64,000 nt of DNA from Acanthosepion pharaonis (GCA_903632075.3 CAHIKZ030000391.1:27501-91500); one strand, 5' to 3'. Positions 10,560 to 22,369 are shown, counted from the first letter of the stretch. A program made the numbers and translations. Notes: generated by a model from the letters alone, not told the origin.

Positions 10560-10883
10560 CAGTGATTCCCAAACATTATTTGGGTTGCCACTTCCTTGTG
10601 TACCAAAACACAACTTTAACACCCCCGCCCCCACCAGATGTATAGTCAACCTCTGATTGGATTTTCTTGTTGCTATTATTGTATGTCAAACGAGTATCTT
10701 AGTATTTCCTATAATAATTATTATCTAATTGGGACACACTGTAAAGTAAAGGCAATATACACTTCACGTACAATGGTTGTATGTGTGGTGTGGTGTATGT
10801 TATGGTTCAGATATGCCACGGTTGATCTCTGGCTGCCTACTTTTTTTCTCATTGATACTCTGGATCTTTCATGGGAATCACTG
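10560..10883. mobile_element. hAT MITE with 8-bp target duplication
   Basis: The ends are perfect 12-bp inverted repeats, CAGTGATTCCCA at 10560 and TGGGAATCACTG ending at 10883. The flanks are GTCTAGAG (10552-10559) and GTCTAGAA (10884-10891), an 8-bp duplication with one mismatch. CAGTG ends and 8-bp duplications define hAT elements; the central TA fits the nnnTAnnn pattern known for the Buster group. The 324-bp interior has no transposase motif. Confidence 0.9.
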
Positions 10884-10891
10884 GTCTAGAA

Positions 10892-11824
10892 CTTTGGAAT
10901 TTAAAATAAAATTATTTTGTATGGTATGTCTATTTCTAACCAGCAACAAAATGATTACTGGTTATGTGGAATGTCTTCTCGAGAAGGCACATTTCCATGT
11001 CACCTTCAATATTTAAAACTCCTAATAATGTTTGGAAATTAGATTTTTTTATTCAATAAAATGTGAATATTGAGCTTATAAATTAGATTCTAAAGTAAGT
11101 TTTATTTCTGTTTTTTTTTTTTTTTTTTTTTTCGGTGTTTAATGCTGACAAGAAATAGTGTTAGACTTCTTATTTTAGTTTTCAAATCAATATTTACCAC
11201 ATTGCTATTTGTAGAATTTGATACTGTCTTGTATTTGTCAATGTTTTTGGTTCAGTATTCTTGTATGGTTACTCTGTCAGGATGGAGGAAATGTAAGTGT
11301 TTGTTATCCTTTGTTAGGTCTATTGAGGAAACTTTTCTAGAAACCAATGTTTCTATCTGCCTCACTTTTCTATTTCATCTCTCTACTAGAATATTGAGCT
11401 TTGTTCCATTTGGATCTTATTTGCTGAAACCTTTAAATTGGTCTTCATCGGAGAATGTTATCCAAGAAGAATGTAAAACAAGCTCAGGAGATTCTGAACA
11501 TCTTTGGAAAAAGTGATTATTGATCTCATAATGATCCAGTCCATTGTCTTGGTTAAATTAAGTTTTGGAAATGATCAATTTTTATTCTTATTTTCATTTA
11601 GGAATGTAGTTAATTACACCTCAAAATGGCACATGTGATAAGAATTAAATTCTGTGGCACAATTATATTTAGTAACACTTCTTGATCTAGTCCGTTTGAC
11701 ATTAATTTCACTGTCTGAGAAAAAAAAACAAAAACAAAAAAAACAGGGATAAATACTTTCATAGTACCTGGACGTTATGACTCTAACCGAAGGTGGCAAG
11801 GTCTCAAGATTCAAAGTTGAATTT
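10892..11824. other. Unassigned sequence, low repeat content
   Basis: This is one of the least repetitive stretches. It contains a T-run at 11111-11131 and a 124-codon plus-strand frame (11142-11516) that is hydrophobic at first and ends in an acidic/serine-rich tail. I recognise no domain, start context or splice pattern, and frames of this length occur by chance, so I do not call a gene. An AATAAA at about 11056 is compatible with a transcript end but is not evidence of one. Confidence 0.35.
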
Positions 11825-12125
11825 GCTAGACGTAACCGTAATTTCGAACGTTTTTCCCTGACATGAAGTGGAAAGACTATATTGAACCAATTGCTAGGCC
11901 CGCTGCTAGGGAAATTGGTTCCCTGTGTCGTGCTAGTCAGTACTAGTTTAGCGGCAAGATTTCATCATTTTCCAGTTGAAATGGCTGCTAGATGTAACCA
12001 TAAATTCGATGCTACAGTTTCTTTTCTCGCATTTGTAGAACTCTCCTCCGGCTCCATGTTTCCCATCCAACTTTGATCTCCGAAAATTCAATGTCAATCG
12101 AATCCTCTTAATTACTCCTCTATTG
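11825..12125 (+). pseudogene. Non-LTR retrotransposon RT tail fragment (WNSLP group)
   Basis: The plus strand encodes IEPIARPAAREIGSLCRASQY-like sequence (about 11880-11945). It matches the segment YVKPACHEIASLYRAQQ-like of Jockey/CR1-style RTs. A later frame corresponds to the LRNSPPAPC and ENSMSI-type tail near 12040-12110. Frameshifts and stops interrupt it. The same family appears at 18100-18780, 25415-26040, 43240-43535, 44490-45175 and 51150-51300. Confidence 0.6.
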
Positions 12126-12299
12126 TTTTCGCCCTGAAGTCATGTGTAAAACTCGCCACACTTTTTGGGAGAAAAAAGGAAGAGAGCACATAATCCCCTT
12201 TACTTTAAATTGGTACACAAATTTTATTTTTATTACTTCAAAAGTTATTTTTACTGGATCCCCGTGTTCGAAATAAACGCCCAGTATTTTTCTTCTTTA

Positions 12300-12805
12300 A
12301 ACAAGTAGGCAATATGTCTACCGGTTTCAGTCAGTCAGTTATGTGTCATGCGTGATATACGCGTAAGCGATCATGTATCTTTCGATACATAACTGACGAG
12401 GCAGATATTTTCCGCAGTAGGTTGCCATTTCTTTCTGCCGTAGACCAATTGCCATCCAAATCTATAAAACCCGGTCTGTCCTGCTATAAATAGATCAGGC
12501 AGTCAGTTATGTGCCATGCGTGATACACGCGTAAGCGATCATGCATCTTTCGATACATAACTGACGAGGCAGATTTTTTTCGCAGTAGGTTGCCATTTCT
12601 TTCTCTGGTAGACCAGTGGCCATCCAAGGCTATGGTATCCGGTCTATCCTGCTAGTTACCCATAGCTGGGAGGAGAAGAAGAGGACTCATACTTTTCCCA
12701 AGGGTATTAGCACGGAAGTGAATGTAATGGATTCAAGTGGAATTCGATCTCGGCTCTCGGATTCCTCAACCCGAACCGCTACCCATTACCCCGCCGTGCC
12801 GGCTT
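12300..12805 (-). mobile_element. SINE family A with two ~168-bp tail monomers, minus strand
   Basis: The tRNA-like head is at the right end; on the minus strand it contains GGGGTAATGG and CCGAGATCGAATTCC at 12735-12800. The left part holds two tandem monomers, with CAGTCAGTT starting at 12332 and 12500 (period 168). Each has the hairpin ATGTATCTTTCGATACAT. The same head-plus-monomers structure is found on the plus strand at 42645-43255. Confidence 0.8.
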
Positions 12806-13220
12806 AAATTACTCAAAAAGACTGGGCTCGAACCTTCGGTACCCTTTGTAGGAGAAACAAACGTTTGATCCGGTTTGTATGGCTGAGAGCCTCACAGCCC
12901 AGCAAGGTTATGTTTACGCTTTCAAGAAATGAAGATTCCCTCACGCAGATCTTCTTGAAAGCCCCTATTTACTCGATTTCGTATTCGGAGCGTAAACAAA
13001 GCAATTCAGTATCTGTCTATAACTGAAGACTGTAGATACAGACGTTAGTTAGATCCAGTGACAGAATCCAGAGTGTGAGTTCAATACCCGGTTAAGGCAG
13101 TGAAGAACTTTCAGAGCGAAATTAACAGGAGATAACTGATAACTAACATCCATTAAAAACATGGCACGTGGAACTAGAACAGTCTACCCCAGTGAGTGAA
13201 ATAAAAGGATTCAGTTTGAC
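12806..13220. repeat. tRNA-box-like repeat piece and short hairpin
   Basis: The minus strand at about 12830 reads GGTTCGAGCCC, one mismatch from box B, but no convincing box A follows. An 11-bp hairpin GCTTTCAAGAA / TTCTTGAAAGC spans 12917-12962. The rest, from 13020, begins the repeat described in the next entry. Confidence 0.4.
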
Positions 13221-13745
13221 ATTCCAACCACATGAAGAAGGCCGGAGCGTACAACGGCCGAAACGTTGTAATAAATATGCCGACAAAAGATGAGGACAAT
13301 AGTCCGAATAATGTAAATAATCCTCATCTTTGTTGCCATATTTATCACAATATGAGCTCTGGTAAAAAACGGTGATAACAGTAAAAATTCCAATATGGGT
13401 ACTGGTAAAAAAATGCTTTATGAAGACATTAGGTTTATAATACCCAGAAATACATACACAGGTGTGTTCAGGGACACATGATATAGTAGATAAAGGCGTT
13501 AATTAGATCCAGTGACAGGACCCAAAGAGTGTGAGTTCAATACTCAGTTAAGGCAGTGGAGAAATTGAAGAGGTGAATTAACAGAAGATAACTGATAACT
13601 GACATCCATTAGACATGGCACGTGGAACTAGAACAGTTTACCCCAGTGAGCGAAATAAACCTGAAGGAGGATAGAGCGTACATCGTTGTGATAAATATGG
13701 TAACAAAGATGAGGATGATAGTCCGAACAATGTAAATAGTATAAA
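13030..13745 (+). repeat. Two tandem copies of a Penelope-like 3' repeat (family D)
   Basis: Units at 13040-13320 and 13490-13745 share GTTAGATCCAGTGACAG, TGGCACGTGGAACTAGAAC, CCCCAGTGAG and an end with AGATGAGGA, AATAGTCCGAA and AATGTAAATA. Unit 1 holds GAAGAAGGCCG ... CGGCCGAAACGTTGT (13234-13270), a hammerhead-like arrangement; unit 2 is degraded there. Related copies: 22370-22640 (both strands), 30690-30850 and 38560-38675 (minus). Confidence 0.6.
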
Positions 13746-13934
13746 TCGTATTCTTTTTGGACTGCCTTGTTCCCAATAGCAACTACACATGACGTCATCC
13801 TAGATCATTTCAAACTTCGAGGAGCCTAATGAATACTAAGTGGCAGACAAAGCTGTTAAATCTACCACACATACAACTACATTAGTCCTTGATAAAAGAC
13901 TGCGAAAATAACAAAAATAAAATATGACAGCCTA

Positions 13935-14008
13935 TCATGATTCATTTCTCTTTTTTTACGGCTTATCAACCCTTCGTGAGTTATTGAAAGCCAAAATATA
14001 TTTCGCAT

Positions 14009-14010
<2 letters not shown>
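13935..14010 (-). repeat. SINE family A tail fragment
   Basis: Reverse complement of the AAAATATATTTTGGC ... GGGTTGATAAGC tail seen at 6250-6300 and 38180-38240. It abuts the (TA)n at 14011. Confidence 0.55.
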
Positions 14011-14076
<66 letters not shown>

Positions 14077-14203
14077 AATACCCATTAACGAGTGGACCGA
14101 CGGGTCCGTTTACGAAACTCTGAAGTCAGGATGCTGAAGGTAACGTCAATCAGCTAAGTGACAAAACTTTTACTTATACTAATTCTAGCTCTCTCCCCTC
14201 TCG

Positions 14204-14285
<82 letters not shown>
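14011..14285. repeat. (TA)n(TG)n, (TC)n and (TA)n microsatellites
   Basis: (TA)n at about 14011-14064 passes into GTGTGTGT. (TC)n lies at 14207-14237 and joins a second (TA)n at 14237-14282. Roughly 130 bp of unassigned sequence lies between. Confidence 0.9.
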
Positions 14286-14286
<1 letters not shown>

Positions 14287-14760
14287 GTAATAAAAGTTAT
14301 CCAAATCGTGTAACAGCAAAATTGTCTAATTGTTATATTAGGCTTTGAACAGGTCTGTCTTAGAAATGATTAAAGATATGTTACTGGATTTCTTCGAGAT
14401 TTTAATAACCCTGTTGGAATCTACTTTGAACAATAAGAATGTATTTAGCTCTAAGTCGAAGTGATGATCTTTCTTTCTGTTGTGACCCCCTAATCCAGGT
14501 TATGTCTCTACTGTCCCTTCTTTCTTAAACTTATTCACCGTTTTCTTGATGGTTCTTGAATGGATTTTGAAGACAGAAGTCAGTATATGAATGTTGGTAG
14601 CATTACTGATGGTCTCAATGATCTTTTTCCTCTCACCATTGCTCAGTTGGGAACGCATTGTAAGGCTGACACGAAAACTATTCTCTTTCTAGCTGAATAA
14701 CACAAACGGTTTTTCATTGATTCTTATGACAAATGGTGTCAAGATTGCTGACCGTCGTAT
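14286..14760 (-). pseudogene. Tc1/mariner-type transposase N-terminal fragment
   Basis: On the minus strand, starting near 14660, the sequence encodes MRSQLSNGERKKIIETISNA followed by HSRTIKKTVNKFKKEGTVET and a stop. This resembles the helix-turn-helix DNA-binding start of Tc1-like transposases. Frames are lost after the stop. The distal part (14286-14420) is shared with 63455-63660 and abuts (TA)n in both places. Confidence 0.55.
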
Positions 14761-14865
14761 CTGAAAACCTGGAAAAAAAGTGGTTCTTTAGATATTAAAC
14801 ATTTTGTGGAATGGATAATTATCCGATGATGCTACCCGATTTGGAAAATTTTACTGTTACAACCG

Positions 14866-14866
<1 letters not shown>

Positions 14867-14925
<59 letters not shown>
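14867..14925. repeat. (CA)n microsatellite
   Basis: About 28 uninterrupted CA units. Confidence 0.95.
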
Positions 14926-14927
<2 letters not shown>

Positions 14928-16010
14928 TGATACTGAGCTGTCGGCCCGTGGTTAACTCCCAGTCGCGGCGCGAAACTGTGAGATTTTTCCAACTGGCGTT
15001 TTGGGTTTGATTTTAGTCGCTGCCACCAGCCTGTGTCCCGATCGACCGGTGGTCATCGCTACCCGACAGAATCCTTTGGTCAGGGTACCAAGTGGGATGG
15101 TCGGTCGATGCTAAGGCTTCACACTAGCTGCAATCGGTTCGACACCAGCTCCGTAATTCCCAGCTCACTTCCAATGTCTGGTTACCGAAGTAACTGCTTC
15201 GATCTTAAGTCTAACCTACCCATGTTTTGATTTTGATCTTAGGTAGACGAGATCAATCAGACGTCGAGCCATAGTGTAAGATGAGTGTAGACTGGAGGTG
15301 ATATCACACAAGCGTACAGAAAAGAAGCAAATAAAACCCAAGAGGTTCAATTATATTAAAAATAAGAAATTAACTTTTATCCGTCTGTTATATACAGGAG
15401 TGTGTTTTTCTCCCAACCTGTTTTCTACGGAGTGTGACACTTTTAAGCTTCTTAGGCAAGTTCTGGTCTTCTAAGTCAACTGGTTTCGTTTTTAAGTGCT
15501 GGCTTAGCCTCTTTCCTCAGTTTATTGCTGTTGGTAGGATAGGCGAAGTTGGAGGTCGTGAAATCTCTCGGTCAGCTTCTGCAAAGCAACATTCTGGTTC
15601 TTGCAATTCCAAAGGCTCTAACTGGCGAACTACTCACTCCAATTCACGTACTACCGAACGGCCCGAGGACGTTCGTTTATATGGATGCCGACCAAAAACA
15701 GGTACGGGTTTAGACGCAGTGTGGAGTTTTCGGTAAATCCCGATTTCCGACAAGAAACCTCTTCGTTGTCAAGCTAGGAAAATTGATTACTTCCCATTTT
15801 GGAAAATTAATCACTTTTTATTTTGAGGGGATCCCTTCCTTGTGAGGAGAGGTTGGAGGAGAGCTATCCTCCTAAACTCCCCCCTTCTCACATTGATACC
15901 TCGTACCAATCCTTTAAGTGGGCGTTAATAACTTCCCTGTTCTTCTCATCAAATTACCTCCGCCTATCACCATTGCTACCACTCGACCAAAGGAGTCCCG
16001 GCCGTGAGGG
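14926..16010 (+). other. Less AT-rich block with a possible coding fragment
   Basis: This block is noticeably richer in G and C than its surroundings. At about 15547-15717 one plus-strand frame reads VKSLGQLLQSNILVLAIPK and continues to TFVYMDADQKQVRV before a stop, with natural-looking residue use. CAG|GTACGG at the end of QKQ could be a splice donor and CTCTTTCCTCAG upstream an acceptor, but both are weak. I recognise no family. It may be a transposon gene piece or an orphan exon. Confidence 0.3.
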
Positions 16011-16764
16011 GCATGGCTAAGCTGGCCTCATTAAAATTATTACCCAGAATTTTTTTGTTTACAAAATTCTTTTTCACATCGGCCAAAATTTTTACGAATC
16101 TCACATGGCCACTTAAAATCTCTCAGATTTTTTGGTCACACTGCGTCTTCCTAACTGGCACTTTTTACAAATTCCATCAACCAATTGTCAAAGTCTGCCA
16201 TCTGATCCCTTCATGAAGTTAGCGTTTACTGGAACCCCTGGCTTCTTGAGAAAAAAAATAACTTGATAATAAATTTCTTTATCTCCAAATCGGCAATTCT
16301 TCCGGGATTTTTTTTCTCATGCCAAAATTTTTTAATCGACACATGGCTACTTAACGTATCGGTACTGAAGATGACATCTTGGAAAGTAAATAATATTAAT
16401 GTTCTCTACCCCGTATCGGCAAATAATTTCGGAATATTTTCTCATGGCAAAATTTCCACAATTACCATATGGTCCTGCCTGGCCGGCACTTAAGATGATA
16501 TCTTGTTCTCGGGATTTTTGCGTTAATCATTACTTTCACAAATATCATTAATCAATTATCAAAAGCTCGCAAATGGCCTTTTTGTGAGTCCACTGTTTAC
16601 ACCAATTCTCGGGTTTTTGAGAAAAGTAAGTCGATCTTATTTTTAGCGTAAAAAAATAAAAATCTCAAGGTATCTTCTTTTCCGTTCTCAGTATTTTCTT
16701 GTGTAATTTTTATGGCTAATTAGTTAACTAATTACCATAGCTAAATAGTGTCACAACCCCCCCC

Positions 16765-16766
<2 letters not shown>
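16011..16766. repeat. Diverged tandem repeat, ~125-bp spacing
   Basis: Segments with CGGCAA, TCTCATGCCAAAATTT or TCTCATGGCAAAATTT, CACATGGC or CATATGGT, and GATGACATCTTG or GATGATATCTTG recur at about 16078, 16294 and 16419. The similarity is partial, which suggests an old duplication. No coding signal is seen. Confidence 0.5.
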
Positions 16767-16803
<37 letters not shown>

Positions 16804-17046
16804 GAAATGGACAAAGTCCGACAATTTATTTATTAAAGGCATTTTTATGTTTAACGTTCTTTTTTTTATAGATACAAGTATTTAAGTAAATGCTCTGTTT
16901 ATAATAAACAGTATTGAATAACATTTACCGGCCTGAAAATAACATTTACCTATGAAAATTTCTCGGACATTCAGGCCGGTAAATGTTATTTAATACTGTT
17001 TATTATAAACAGAGCATTTACTTAAATACATATATATATATATATA
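16767..17046. repeat. Palindromic SINE family C bounded by (TA)n
   Basis: Arms 16878-16937 and 16970-17029 are 60-bp near-perfect inverted repeats, with a 32-nt loop. The arms carry TTTATAATAAACAGTATT and TTTACCGGCCTGAA. The left outer part continues to AGAAATGGACAAAGTCCGAC next to (TA)n at 16767-16800; the right arm ends directly at (TA)n 17029-17046. It is the 3' part of SINE family C (see 32950-33205) present in both orientations. Confidence 0.9.
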
Positions 17047-17360
17047 ATATCAGAAGCACTGGCCTTCTTGCAACTGCGGTTTCTGCCAAGATGGCTTCGT
17101 CAGGAAACAAGTCATTGTTTTTGTTTCAAAAGACCTGCCTATAATTATATTAATACCGGCAGTGGCAGGTTGAGGAGGTAAAGAGATGGGAAATAATTGT
17201 GATAGAGGCAGAAGTGGGGAAATACCTGTTTGTATAAGTATTCCTATCATGGGTTCTATCGCAATTCCCCAAAATGATAGGATAAATAACAAATAGGAAA
17301 GGTTTATAAATATAACATGTTTCGCTTTTATTAACGTTTCATCAGAGAATGAGATATAGA
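17047..17360 (-). repeat. Penelope-like 3' end (family E), minus strand
   Basis: Read on the minus strand, CTGATGAAACGTTAATAAAA is followed by GCGAAACATGTTATATTTAT and about 270 bp ending at the (TA)n of 17029-17046. The CTGATGA and GAAAC boxes followed by the palindrome ACATGT resemble a hammerhead core, but stem II would be only 2 bp, so I treat it as a relic or look-alike. Placement against (TA)n matches other Penelope-like ends here. Confidence 0.4.
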
Positions 17361-18099
17361 AAAATAACTAACACGACGCGTTGATGTACAAAAACATCCC
17401 TAAACATAATATTTTGTGCAAGAAATTCAAATATTTGTTTAACTGACTGAGAATTGTCGAAAATATATAAGGAAGGTTAAAAGAAAGAGCCTGAAAGAAA
17501 TATTAGTCGAAAATGAATGCTATCGAAGGTTTATTTTTTTGTTTTAACTCACTACATATCTGTAAGTGACATTTTACATTTGTTTGTGTAGAAATGTTGT
17601 GCATTTTCTTTTCCCCTAACGTTCATGCAATCAGAAGTCTTATTTTTTCTTTAATTTTTTAAATTATTTCTAAACATAAAAAAATCGTTTATCCTTCTTT
17701 GTTCTCGTATAAAAATATACGCAAATATGGCTATAAAATGCAGACCATTAGTGATATGGCTTTATCGGGTACGTTTTTCTTTTCTGCTTTAGAATTTACA
17801 GTTTTTCAGTAAATGGTGTTTCTGACAAAAAGTGAATTGATGATTTCAATTTTCTAAGGAGTCCTGCTTTTGACTAATATAAGTATGAAAAATGCTGGAA
17901 TTTTAATTTTTCAAAATATCATAAAATTATGCAAGTGGTGGTGGTGGTGGCGTTGGTGGTGGTGATTGGGAGGGTAACAGATTTAAAAAAAAAAATATTT
18001 TCCCCAAGATATTCTAAAAAAAAAAAATGAATTCCAAAATAATTTCATTCATTTGTGAATAAGTCCTGAAAATTTCATTAAAATCGAGAATTTTTGTTT
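17361..18099. other. Unassigned AT-rich sequence with (GTG)n patch
   Basis: A GTG-rich microsatellite lies at 17936-17968. No other structure is recognised. Confidence 0.5.
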
Positions 18100-18780
18100 A
18101 GCATTTCGCTCCAAGCAAGGCGGGAGTGCCACTAGCACCCAAGGGGGTGAAAGTAAGAAAGTAAGAGTAAAGTGGGGTGTTTGAGAAAAGGATAAAGAGA
18201 AGGATGGGGATCAAGATCAATGCAACAGAAAATGTCGATTGACATTACATTTGAATATTTGAAGATTATTGTTATCCGGGAAGCAAGTAAGAGGAAGGGA
18301 GTTCCACTGTCGGGAAGTGCGATGAATAGAAGAGGCGGTTATATTTAACTGTTTCGACAGTAAAAGAGTAGGACCTAGACGCCAACCTAATAGCGCGCTT
18401 AGATTCATGCAGCCGGGGCACCAGTGAACATAGCTCATCGGAGATGAACAGCCGGGTCACCAGACCATATATATGGTCTGGTGACCCGGCTGTTCATCTC
18501 CGTAACAGTATTCAATGCAAGGATGAATGGTAGGTTTGTAGATTTGAAGGCTGGCCTCAGACGAGAAAAAACTTCTGGCGTGACACAGAGAACCAACTTT
18601 CCTTGCGATAGATGCAGCTATTGATTCAATGTAGTTGTTCCACCTTAGGTCAGTGGAAAACGTGAGACCAAGAAGGTGTAAAGAGACGCTCTAATGAAGT
18701 TGAGCATCAACCATACTGATAGGAGGCAGGGAGGTTTCTCTATGGTGGGTAAATGAGAGCAGTTTCGTTCTGGATGCATT
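18100..18780 (-). pseudogene. Non-LTR retrotransposon RT tail (WNSLP group), minus strand
   Basis: On the minus strand the C-terminal RT tail reads RTSRQWNSLPLTCFPDNNNL followed by FKCNVNRH (18217-18330). The preceding segment includes LVPRLHESKRAIRLASRSY in a different frame. Upstream (to 18780) the HSSLH / SVSRQKFF region corresponds to the RT thumb but is out of frame. The element's 3' end carries TTGGGTGCTAGTGGCAC and GCCTTGCTTGGAGCGAAA, shared with 43480-43520 and 45130-45160. A perfect palindrome (18439-18502) interrupts the coding segment. Confidence 0.75.
18439..18502. repeat. Perfect 64-bp spacerless palindrome
   Basis: The arm 18439-18470 (CGGAGATGAACAGCC, then GGGTCACCAGACCATAT) is followed immediately by its exact reverse complement 18471-18502. 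The centre is ATATAT. It sits within the retrotransposon fragment and replaces the residues expected there. Confidence 0.97.
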
Positions 18781-19073
18781 AAAGTTTACAATTGACTTTT
18801 GCAAGAATTATCCAAAACAATGCCCAAAAAAGAGGGAAGGGGGCAAAAATTTCTAATACTAGTCTTTGGATCATCCGTTGACAAAGGAAAAAGAAGATTT
18901 TTCGCCAAAATTTCGAACGTGCTAGAAAGGATGAAAGAAATTAATAAATAAAATACTATAGTGATTCCGCTTAATAATGACACATATTTTGAGGATAAAA
19001 CTTTGTTTTTATCAATTTTGGGGCCCTTTTTTCATCATGGTGTGCTCGATTTTAGAAAACTTTTCGAGCTATG

Positions 19074-19077
<4 letters not shown>
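18781..19077. other. Unassigned AT-rich sequence
   Basis: No feature is recognised before the long (TA)n tract. Confidence 0.4.

Positions 19078-19158
<81 letters not shown>
19078..19158. repeat. (TA)n microsatellite, ~80 bp
   Basis: An uninterrupted TA run that borders the outer end of the palindrome at 19188-19494. Confidence 0.97.
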
Positions 19159-19160
<2 letters not shown>

Positions 19161-19187
19161 AAATAGACAAAGTCCGACAATTTATTT

Positions 19188-19488
19188 ATTAAAGACATTT
19201 TTATGTTTAACGTTCTTTTTTATAGATACAAGTATTTAAGTAAATGCTCTGTTTATAATAAACAGTATTAAATAACATTTACCGGCCTGAATGTCCGAGA
19301 AATTTTCATAGAAAATATGCGTCCTTTGATTCGTATAGGATGCAGGTTCGAATCCTGTCAAAGGACGCATATTTTCTATGAAAATTTCTCGGACATTCAG
19401 GCCGGTAAATGTTATTTAATACTGTTTATTATAAACAGACTTTACTTTAAATACTTGTATCTAAAAAGAACGTTAAACATAAAATGTC

Positions 19489-19494
<6 letters not shown>
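19188..19494. repeat. Long palindrome of SINE family C with tRNA-like apex
   Basis: Left arm 19188-19329 (142 bp) and right arm 19358-19494 (137 bp) are nearly perfect inverted repeats around a 28-nt loop. At the apex TCCTTTG and CAAAGGA pair as a tRNA acceptor stem, and the loop contains GCAGG, TTCGAAT and CCTGT, which is a T-arm with box B. The outer ends carry the family 3' tail (AGAAATAGACAAAGTCCGAC) and meet (TA)n on both sides (19078-19158 and 19494-19531). A transcript would form a very long hairpin. Confidence 0.95.
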
Positions 19495-19533
<39 letters not shown>

Positions 19534-19534
19534 A

Positions 19535-19685
19535 ATGAAGAAATATAGTTTGAAGGTGTGTTATATTTATAGCATAAAGTGATCAATATCATAGGTAGAG
19601 CGTATGTAAATATAGATATAAAAGTGAACATGAAGTCAACACTCAGAGGCGACAGACTGTTTCATGCTAAACGCAATCGTCAGTA

Positions 19686-19732
<47 letters not shown>
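19535..19732 (+). repeat. (TA)n-flanked repeat family F, copy 1
   Basis: GAAGAAATATAGTTTGAAGG to CATGCTAAACGCAATCGTCAG is shared with 48195-48335 (plus) and 62655-62850 (minus). The segment AAAAGTGAACAT and GTCAACACTCAGAGGCGACAG is conserved in all three. Here it ends in (TA)n at 19688-19732. Confidence 0.85.
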
Positions 19733-20776
<1,044 letters not shown>

Positions 20777-21430
20777 GATTAATATCTTGTGTAATACTTA
20801 GGTTAATTTGTGTAATGTATTATGCAATACTTAGGATAGATTGAGTAATGAATTGTGTAATACTTACGCTAATTTGATTCATACTCTTTGTAATACTTAT
20901 GTGGGATAGATTAATATCTTGTGCAATACTTATGCTAACTTGTGTAATACATTATGTAATACTTAGGATAGATTGAGTAATGATTTGTGTAATACTTAGG
21001 TTTGTTGATTCATACCTTTTGTAATAGTTATACGGGTTGATTAATATCTTGTGTAATACTTAGGCTAACTTATGTAGTACATTATGTAATACTTAGGATA
21101 TATTCAGTAATGATTTGTGTAATACTTAGGCTAGGTTGATTCATACTTTTTGTAATAGTTATGTCGAATTGATTAATATCTTGTGTAATACTTAGGTTAA
21201 CTTGTGTAAGACATTATGTAATACTTAGGATAGATTGAGTAATGATTTGTGTAATACTTAGGCTAGGGTGATTCATACCTCTTGTAATACTTATGTGGGA
21301 TTGATTAATAACTTGTGTAATACTTAGGCGCGTTTGATTTATAGATTTTCTCACGCTTAAACAAGGTTGATTAAAAATGTGTAATACTTAAGCTAAGTTG
21401 ATTAATACCTTGTGTAATACTTAGTCAATA
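20777..21430. repeat. Higher-order satellite, ~131-bp period
   Basis: The anchor GATTAATATCTTGTG or a close variant starts at 20777, 20909, 21039, 21171 and 21303 (periods 132, 130, 132, 132). Each period contains four ~33-bp subunits built on TTGTGTAATACTTAGG. A degraded continuation runs to about 21600. Confidence 0.93.
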
Positions 21431-22369
21431 ATAATTAATAAGCTATAATAATTAGGCTACCGTGTTTATTATTTAGTCAATATTGACTGATACATTGTGT
21501 AATTGTTAGGCTAGATTGAGCAATACATTGTGTAATTTTTAGTTTAAGTTTAATAATACATTGTTTAATAGGTTAAGATAGCTTTAAATACCTTATTTGT
21601 ATGGCTTTACTTTCGTTAAGTATTTGTACCCAACAGCTGTGTATACATTCTGTTGCTTCTATAACCACGACATTATAGATTTTACGATTTTTTTTATATT
21701 AAACCATTTTAAGGTTAAAGGAATAATTTCTTTGTCATCTTCCCACACGATCTTCTTTCTAATTCTTTTTTTCTTTTATTGGTTCAGTACTCAACATTTT
21801 TGAAGATTTGATTCTAAATCTTCAGCTTATTCTTATAATTCAGAGAATGTCAGTCAGTCCCTCTCCTATGCTAAGTAGGAAGAAATTCGTTTATTGCATA
21901 ATACAATTGTCACAGACTTCAAAATAATAAAGCATGAAGCGGTGAGGAATATGAAGTAATTCAGATGTTAGCCTTCAATGAATTTCAACCTATTGATGGA
22001 GACAGAGGAACATTATAACGCAGTGAAATCTCCTTGTCGGCTTCATAGAATCAGTCACATGAAGGAGGATATAATGAAATTTAGTCGGAACAAAACCAGA
22101 TAACAAATTGAAGCATATGAAGCCTGCCATTAATCATTGTCTTTCCAACTGAGAACGGAAACATTTCTATTCTGCAGAAACATCTAACATTTGCTGAGGG
22201 TAATATGGTTAAAAACTGAAGATAATTGTAGAAGGATGGGTGCAAATGCAGACAACTAACTTTACTGTTTAAGTCCGTCGCTCTTAAGATATTCTACTGG
22301 AAGAATTTGGTCTCTATATATATATTTTAGATGAAGTACCTATTTACACTGTATACACCTTTCGAACTA
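21431..22369. other. Satellite fringe and unassigned sequence
   Basis: Degenerate TGTAATA-type subunits persist to about 21600. The rest is unassigned AT-rich sequence. Confidence 0.45.

Noticed and set aside
11142..11516. A 124-codon plus-strand frame as a host gene
   Set aside because: No recognisable domain or splice structure; frames of this length are expected by chance in AT-rich DNA of this size.
12380..12600. CTGACGAGG in the SINE monomers considered as a hammerhead core
   Set aside because: No GAAA box follows at a suitable distance, and the plus-strand counterpart at 42850-43230 reads CTGGCGA; the GAAA there is a hairpin loop.
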